Positions 58,164 through 64,000 of a stretch of DNA of 64,000 nt are shown one piece after another. The stretch spans positions 47,718,610 to 47,782,609 of the forward strand of contig CM061920.1 in NCBI GenBank assembly GCA_031002005.1. The letters run 5' to 3'. The number at the start of each line of letters is the position of its first letter. Within the stretch, counting starts at the first letter, position 1. The DNA is from Vandiemenella viatica (Eukaryota; Arthropoda; Insecta; Orthoptera; Morabidae). The position numbers and the translations under genes were made by a program. The notes under the pieces were generated by a model. That model was not told where the DNA came from, searched no databases, and worked only from the letters and a program-made list of their open reading frames with translations.

Positions 58164-58258
58164 CCGCAAATATGACATATTAACACGGCTGGAAGCTCGA
58201 GAAAAATATATTAATATTCAACGCCGTGAAAAATTACGATCCTACAACGTGTCATAAT

Positions 58259-58811
58259 GTTTTAAGACATAAGTCAAATTTTAACTTTGATCCCAAGCTT
58301 TCAAATTCCGAAATTCCATTCAAAATCTGTATTTTATGCACTATGTTGGAATAAACGGACACATTCCAGATATATTTTTATTTATATGGTAATTATTAAT
58401 GAGGTTAATGTTTCGATCTTTGAGAAGCAACATTAGCAGATGTAATTACATCAAAACATAACCTGGACTAAAATGAAAACTGGCATTCCATCTCAAAGTA
58501 TCCAAACCACCCCATTCTTAGAATTGTGCTCCTAAATCACCATTTAGTTTAGTACTAGGATCATTGAAACTTGGTACACATGAATATTTTTGGATGAATA
58601 AAAATAGTGTATGGGTAAATAAACTTCAACCCACTCCTATCTTGGTAGGGTACGGGTGAATCTAGGTTTGCTTTAATTCCGGAAATGGGTGGCGCTATTT
58701 GTATGAAACTTGGTACACATTTCTCATTGTGTGAATAAAAATACTGTATTGGTAAATCAACACCAACTAGACCGGCAACACCAGTAACTCTGCTAGTATT
58801 ATTATACTCAC
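58259..58811. other. Intron sequence next to exon 1
   Basis: Nothing coding. Two similar halves near 58560-58620 and 58700-58750 (AAACTTGGTACACAT and GTAAATCAAC/GTAAATAAAC) suggest a small degenerate repeat. Confidence 0.45.
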
Positions 58812-59018
58812 ATTGTAAATCTGGTCACCTTCACGGCATGCCACCTTGATGAATTCTGGGCAGCAACGGCCAAGACCCGTTTCTTCTCTGTAGAAGTGTA
58901 AAGAATCATCAGGGGGTGGAGGACACTGTGCCACAGAACATTTAACTACTGGCAACCCAGCACTCTGTTCAACACAATCACATGTCCGACATGGTCCATC
59001 ACTCCAGCTGTCACCAAT
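58812..59018 (-). CDS. Hemocytin/hemolectin-like gene, exon 1 of those visible: VWC module (first triplet, first exon)
   Basis: 207-base internal exon, phase 0 on both sides, acceptor TTTCTGTCCACAG and donor GTGAGT. The 69 residues begin IGDSWSDGPCRTCDC, continue VVKCSVAQCPPPPDD and GRCCPEFIKVACREGDQIYN. Eight cysteines in the order C..C.C...C....C...CC....C form a nearly complete von Willebrand C module. The start of the protein (signal peptide and VWD/TIL modules expected for hemocytin) lies upstream, outside the window; no further exon was found between 59019 and 64000. Confidence 0.85.
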
Positions 59019-60084
59019 CTGTGGACAGAAAGACACAGGTCAGGCAGAGCTTCTTGAACACATTGAACAGTGCAGCCTACAGCTAAGCTTCTAAATAACA
59101 ATCTTCTAATGAATAAAACTACAGAAACATAGCTTTGCAACTAAAAAAGAAATTATTTTTGTTATAGTAAGCAGAATGAAATAACTGACACTGATTTGCA
59201 TGAGATTGCCACACTTTTAACTTTGACCAAAGTAATACCTGGATTTCTTACCTATACTACTTTGGGACAGATATTCATCCCATCTGGTTAACATCAAGCA
59301 TTTCTTCAATTATTATATATTTAGGGTGGGAAAAAATGATAGATCTTGTTTATCAAATCTCAATAATTGAAAGAGAAATGAAGTAAAGATTTGAACAGAC
59401 AATAGCAAAATGGCTTAGAAACATAAAAAATCAAAGGACTTATCACAATGACCCTTTATTATCAATAGAAAATGATGTATATTTGGTGAAAACCTGAGAA
59501 TAACTTTCAAATCCATTGCTTAATGGCAGATAACTGGGCAAATGTTGGGATCGAAGAGGACTTTAAACTAGGAAAATCAATCAGACATGAAAAATGGTCA
59601 AGATAAAAGTGAATAAACTTCTAAAGACAGAGTGTACTATTTTTTATTTATTTAGCATCTGATGTTGCATGACACTTATGGAGTTTAAACAACATTCATA
59701 TTATAGTTATAGGACCATTTTTAAAAATATATAGTGACAAGAAATCACCATTAAGCAATGAAGATAAGATAGGATAGGGGAAAAAATCCATCATTTTCCA
59801 CGCATGAAGGCTTGTGGTTATAGCTAATAAAATGATAGCAATCTAAATAAACTATTAGCTCTCAGTATTGGAGTATATTTTTATTCTTCGTTTCATGTAG
59901 ACTTGAGGTTGCTCGTTCATTTACCAGCAAAAACATCTGATTAGGATTTGAAATTCAATTCTATTTATTTATCTTATATTCTCTGAACAGTTCCTCCAAA
60001 ACAGACAACAATCTGAGTATGTTAAAAAATACACAATCTTCTGATTAGAGAGGTTGTAAGGTTCACTTTTCACTTTTTTTTTTA
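59019..60084. other. Upstream intron sequence, nothing recognised
   Basis: AT-rich. A leftward PLE end remnant (GATAGGGGAAAAAATCCATC and ACGCATGAAGGC) lies at about 59770-59812. Confidence 0.45.
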
Positions 60085-60320
60085 CTTATGGCTTTACGCC
60101 TAGTTAACATTGAGGTAATTATAGATGAGATGGGACTGGGGATAAGGAATGGGAAGGAATTTGTTCATGGCCTTTTTGAAGGAAGCATCCTGGCATTTGC
60201 CTGGAGTGATTTGGGGAACCATGGAAAACCCAATCTGGATGCCCAGATGGGGATTCGAACCGGCGTCATCCCAAATGCGAAGCCAGAGTGTTAACTGCTT
60301 ACCCACCATGATTGGTCACT
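60085..60320 (-). repeat. tRNA-derived SINE
   Basis: Minus strand: GGTGGGTAAGCAGTTAACAC (box A region), CGCCGGTTCGAATCCCCATC (perfect box B), then a body with TTTTCCATGGTTCCCC and CCAGGCAAATGCCAGGATG shared with 41160-41365. The 3' end is near 60085. Confidence 0.75.
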
Positions 60321-60829
60321 TTTCACACAGGATTGATCATTTAACATTCTTTTTAGCAACTATCACTCCAAAGATATAAATCTCACAATTAAATCAAATC
60401 AGTTTTACACCATCCTTTTCCTCTTTTTTCTACTAAAATTCCATCTGTACTAGAAAACTGAGGCTACTTTGGTACACTTTTTGGAGTTGCTATTTCGAAT
60501 GAAGGCATTATAAGCCAAATTATGATTAATTCCCCCCTTTTCTTGTACCAATGTTACTCCATCAAATGGGAAAAGTTTGAGCCAGGTTTTTTATTTATTT
60601 TTATTATAATCGATGATAAAATGACTGTTGCCAAAGTTCGACTAGAAACATTTTATTTGGTATCATATTTTGAGCATATTTATAATAAAATTCCTGATAT
60701 AAATTTTCAAATACTGAATTAAAGTGGCAAAATTAAGAGTAATGTAAAAAAAAATTGCAAATCTGAAAAAAAACTGAACATTTTATTTTTAGCTGTAGTA
60801 CAGTCCCAGTTCTTTCACAATAAAAATGT
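60321..60829. other. Intron sequence, nothing recognised
   Basis: AT-rich with a 66-codon frame (60522-60722) of no known type. Confidence 0.45.
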
Positions 60830-62130
60830 TTCGATGATCCTCTTCTTGCACCGCTTTGTTGAAGGATTATTCCAGCAGAACCTCTCTTTCAGGCCACTTC
60901 CACTTGCTTCTGCACTTTTTCAATGCAGAGACCAAATATCCCTTTTCTGGGATTTATGTGATTGGTTCACCTTCATAGTTCACAAGCACATAAAGCCCTT
61001 GCAACAAACCTTTAGCATGGACATCTCTGGAGGGAGTGAATTTTGAGGTTGATGGAGATTCATATCAAGGATCTGCACATCAAACTGGTGGCACGCTCTC
61101 ATCGGTACTGCTTTCATTAATGTCAACATTTGACTTCTTCCACCGATGAACGGGAGGTTGTTCTGGTGTCTTAGATTGTGTGGTCAGCATATCTTTTTGC
61201 TCCTGTCTGGCAAATGCCTCAGCAATAATACTTTGACCCACTGGGATGTTAACATTTTTCCTCTTGACAAATTGAAAAAATTGTGTGACTTCAGTTCTTT
61301 TTTCGGAGATGTGCTCCTTGTTTAGTGCTGTGACTTCCGGTAAGCATTACATTATGGGTGATGGCAGCTTCACAAGGACTTCCTGCCCATTTGGAGGATA
61401 AATACTGCATTTTTGGAAGCCTGCTTTCAGATTAATTGCACTGGATGTTAGGATTTCCCAGAGATTTTTAAGCAGTGGTGGGAATGGGTTCTTTGGTACA
61501 GAGCAGCATCAGCCATATATGTTTCATTCATGCAAAGAAGGCAACATCAAGCGGTTGCAGCAGATGGGTGCACATTCGAAGGTAGGGTGATGAATTCTAT
61601 ATTATTCTCCTCACACAATAGGGCAACTTATGTGAGAACATAAATTATTTCCAATAATACCTTTGTTCCAGACTGGAACTTGAAAATTGGTAAGAGTAAT
61701 TGAATGAACCAATCCTGAAAACCATTGGCAGTCAACCATCAACTGCTTGACTGGTTGTATTTAGCTCCAAGCTGCCCATTTTCTGTGCATGTATTCCACA
61801 GATTTTCAGACTTGTAGTTCACATAAAAAGGAGTGACTGTTCCTGCCGCATTGCCACAGATCATGAGAGAGGTGCAGGACTTAAATGAGTTCTGAATATT
61901 CCATCCCCCTTTTAGTTATTATTTTCTTGGTTCCTGGATCATCAACTAAATTGGTTTCATTATAATTCCAAATGTTTTCAGGCAAAATGCCTTCAAGCTG
62001 TTTTTCCAGGTTTTCAAAGAAAGTACTAATCATCAGTTGCCGACCTTGAATAAGTAATATTCTAAGCTGTCCTCATTGTTAAGACTGCTCTATGCCTTTC
62101 CATAAAATTTCATGCCCATTCAATGCCACA
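60830..62130 (-). pseudogene. Decayed pogo/Tigger-like transposase (DDE_1)
   Basis: Minus strand, broken frames: ERHRAVLTMRTA (about 62100), FFENLEKQLEGILPENIWN then YNETNLVDDPGTKK and KRGMEYSEL (about 62015-61890), SCTSLMICGNAAGTVTPFYV (61880-61820), NLWNTCTENGQLGAKYNQ (61800-61750), FQDWFIQLLLPIFKFQSGTK (61710-61660), CEENNIEFITLPSNVHP (61610-61560), and IPPLLKNLWEILTSSAINLK (61480-61430). These follow the order of pogo-group DDE transposases, including NxDETN and the CEENNI...LP.N.TH block. A C-terminal GLYVLVNYEGE lies at about 61005-60970. Stops throughout; terminal repeats not found. Confidence 0.78.
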
Positions 62131-62619
62131 ATTTCCCCCCCCCCCCCCACCCCCCCGGGCTCTTTTCTGCAGCATATGTCAATATATGACTTTCTGACTG
62201 TAGGAATCTAAGCAAATAATCTCTATCTGATCTGTTAATCGTAAAAACATTCATTTTTTTTTTAAATTATACATAAAACATTTTCCTATTCTTGATATTT
62301 GATTTATTTTTTCCTTTCACAAATGAACTCCTATTTCATCAATCACCATTCACAACTATTTACAACCTTAATATTACAGCTACCTGATGACCCATGTAAA
62401 AATTTTGCGAATGTGATGAATAGTGAAGTTTTAAATGGGATGAAAGAAGAACTACCTTGTTTGTATCAATTCTTTATTTGTATAGTATAATAGGTATGCA
62501 ACAAAAGTCAATACCAATGAAGCATTTTATTAATATCTTTGTGATATGTGCTGTTGCTAGCTAGCAGCTTCGCTCTGAACTGTTTCACATGTGCAACTTT
62601 CATAGTTATAACTTTTGTC
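62131..62619. other. Low-complexity C run and AT-rich sequence
   Basis: C13-A-C6 at about 62137-62157, then AT-rich sequence with a 63-codon frame (62299-62490) of no known type. Satellite S resumes after this. Confidence 0.5.
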
Positions 62620-63074
62620 CTTCAGGAGACAAATTCTGAAAAATTTCGTTCTTAATTTTTGGTGTTGCCTGAGTGAAGACCTTTATCTTTTAAATGATAC
62701 CTCATTTATCGATTTTGTTTAGTTATCAAGGGAGATAAATGGCCCATGACAAAAAGTACGTTATGGAAATAATGATATTTTTGCCCTGTTAAGCATTGAA
62801 TTCTGAAAAATTCCTTTTTTAAAAGTATGATGTGACCGAAGCGGAGACCTTAATAATTAAGAACCTCATTTATCTATATCAGTTAGATATCAAGGGAGAT
62901 AAATGGCTCATAACACAAAAACACATTGTAGAAATATTGATTCTTTTGCCCTTTAAGTGTCAAACTCTGAAAAATTACTTTCCTAAAATATGATTTGACT
63001 AAAGCGGAGACCTTAATCTCTAAAATAATATCTAATTTCTCAATTGAAGTTAGATATCAAGGAAGATAAATGGC
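62620..63074 (+). repeat. Satellite array S, block 4
   Basis: About three units of the same ~165-bp satellite, same direction as at 41.5-47.2 kb (TATCAAGGGAGATAAATGGC, GCGGAGACCTTAAT, TTTGCCCTTTAAG). Confidence 0.88.
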
Positions 63075-63078
63075 CCGT

Positions 63079-63844
63079 TGTCACAGTTGTGCTCGTGGTT
63101 ATATTACAATACTTACTGTGAACCTTTAAAGTTTCTGTGCACATACTAATTTCTGATTCTTTCTCTGACGGCCGCCAACCAATGTTAAGTTGGTAAATTG
63201 AATGAAAATGCACCTTCTTATTTGAAACACATGCATTTAATAGTTAATATGATAATCTCGCTCTAACTCCCAATGTTTATGAAAGTTTCGCTATCGGTAC
63301 TTCGATGCTTTAAGATTACAGGTAATGTCTCCGATAAATTTAGACTGAAAACACGCACTCTTCTCATTCATACATCAATGCCCTTACCATGGCCTACTAC
63401 AAAAATAATTCATAAAAATTCTGCAAATACTTTTTTCATTACTAAAGATCCTTCATATCACCAAAGAAAACACCTTCTATGAGATTAATGCTTCATCATC
63501 ATGACTGGGCACGAATAACTGACTGTTCACTTTCCTGACTGACTCGCTGACTCCACGACCAATGGCAGACTGACTGGCCAGAATCTAGGTGCATCTACTT
63601 CATAGTGCATCATGCTCCCGAATTGGAGTTTACATCCCCAAGCCGATGGATCCAGCAGATGCTAACGTCACTAGACGACGACCAGCTTCAACCCTTGCTT
63701 TAAAACTGGGTTGTACCTCCCTGAACCCACGGACTTGGCAGATTCTGACGTCAACAGATGACCATGGCAACCGCTGCTATTTAAAACTTTTAAAATTCTC
63801 AAATTATCTTCCAAAGTAATGGAGAAATGTCATAACCTGTTACA
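63079..63844. repeat. Solo LTR, 766 bp, in the satellite
   Basis: Starts TGTCACAG and ends AACCTGTTACA. Flanked by CCGT at 63075-63078 and 63845-63848; the satellite unit continues across (TGGCCCGT then CCGTGAC). No coding frame. A 76-codon frame inside (63589-63819) is not a gene. Confidence 0.8.
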
Positions 63845-64000
63845 CCGTGACTAAAAAATACATTATTGAAATAATTATACTTTTGCCCTTTAAGGGTCAA
63901 ATTCTGAAAAATTCCTTTTTAAAAAAAATATGATGTGGCCAAAGTGGAGACTGTAGTTATTAAAATGATACCGCATTTATTTATATCAGTTAAACATCAA
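63845..64000 (+). repeat. Satellite array S, block 5 (continues past the window)
   Basis: Same unit, same direction, with GCCCTTTAAGGGTC and GATACCGCATTTATTTATATC; runs off the end. Confidence 0.88.

Larger units (their letters stand above)
57402..58245 (+). mobile_element. Compact PLE insertion with 321-bp inverted arms and 13-bp target duplication
   Basis: The left arm (57402-57721) is the reverse complement of the right arm (57894-58213); outer bases partly overlap the duplication. About four differences, mostly CpG decay on the left. The 172-bp spacer belongs to the leftward copy. The right side has a ~31-base tail (58215-58245), like the one at 23559-23591. AACGTGTCATAAT flanks the unit at 57389-57401 and 58246-58258. 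Same plan as 22685-23591 but a different family member. Confidence 0.85.

Noticed and set aside
60088..60379. Overlapping 66-76 codon frames at 60.1-60.4 kb on both strands
   Set aside because: The region is a tRNA-derived SINE with box B; the frames are incidental.
59019..64000. Search for further upstream exons of the hemocytin-like gene
   Set aside because: No cysteine-rich minus-strand frame with an acceptor and donor in phase was found.

Overview
The window looks like a repeat-choked stretch of a large, AT-rich arthropod genome, most likely an insect. The evidence is a spliced gene with GT/AG introns of up to 22 kb, Penelope-like elements (PLEs) with GIY-YIG endonuclease, long-LTR retrotransposons, Tc1/mariner/pogo fossils, a Helitron, tRNA-derived SINEs and a ~165-bp satellite. 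Nothing bacterial is present. The exact order cannot be told from sequence alone; a hemimetabolous insect with a big genome is a guess.

One host gene can be supported. It lies on the minus strand and runs from about 59,018 down to 3,385. Eight exons (1,144 coding bases in total) were located by hand from splice sites, reading phase and cysteine pattern. They encode von Willebrand C-like modules followed by the first part of a C-terminal cystine knot, as at the carboxyl end of insect hemocytin/hemolectin, a large secreted haemolymph clotting protein. Six of the seven junctions in the chain are phase 0 and the last is phase 1, and all fit. Exons 1-2-3 and 4-5-6 are homologous triplets, so the module was duplicated as a three-exon cassette. 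The 5' exons and the last part of the knot lie outside the window or were not found.

Everything else is mobile or repetitive DNA, mostly inside the introns. From left to right: PLE fragments and a decayed LINE (0-2.5 kb); exons 8 and 7; head-to-head PLE copies (4.5-8.1 kb); exons 6 and 5; a decayed DDE transposase; a young gag-only LTR element (10.56-13.88 kb); PLE ends and a mariner fossil; a decayed Ty3/gypsy pol with its 3' LTR (18.6-22.4 kb); two PLE units with inverted arms (22.7-25.4 kb); a Tc1 element; exon 4; a SINE; exon 3; a 2.3-kb solo LTR; a weak capsid-like fragment; exon 2; a LINE split by a 2.0-kb solo LTR (37.2-41.1 kb); a satellite field interrupted by a PLE with an 11-bp target duplication and by a helicase-bearing Helitron (41.5-48.4 kb); LINE pieces, another solo LTR and many PLE ends (48.5-55.6 kb); a third inverted-arm PLE (57.4-58.2 kb); exon 1; then a SINE, a pogo-like fossil and more satellite holding a solo LTR.

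The most interesting signal is a conserved ~35-nt hairpin at the end of nearly every PLE copy. It resembles the small hammerhead ribozymes of PLEs, and the two bases equivalent to the catalytic C3-G8 pair change together (C-G, U-A or A-U) between copies. The same terminal modules carry a near-perfect 5' splice-site sequence and sit repeatedly as outward-facing inverted pairs. Two compact PLE insertions (22,685-23,591 and 57,402-58,245) have the same design: inverted 3' arms of 344 and 321 bp, about 99% identical within each pair, an asymmetric tail, and 13-bp target duplications.
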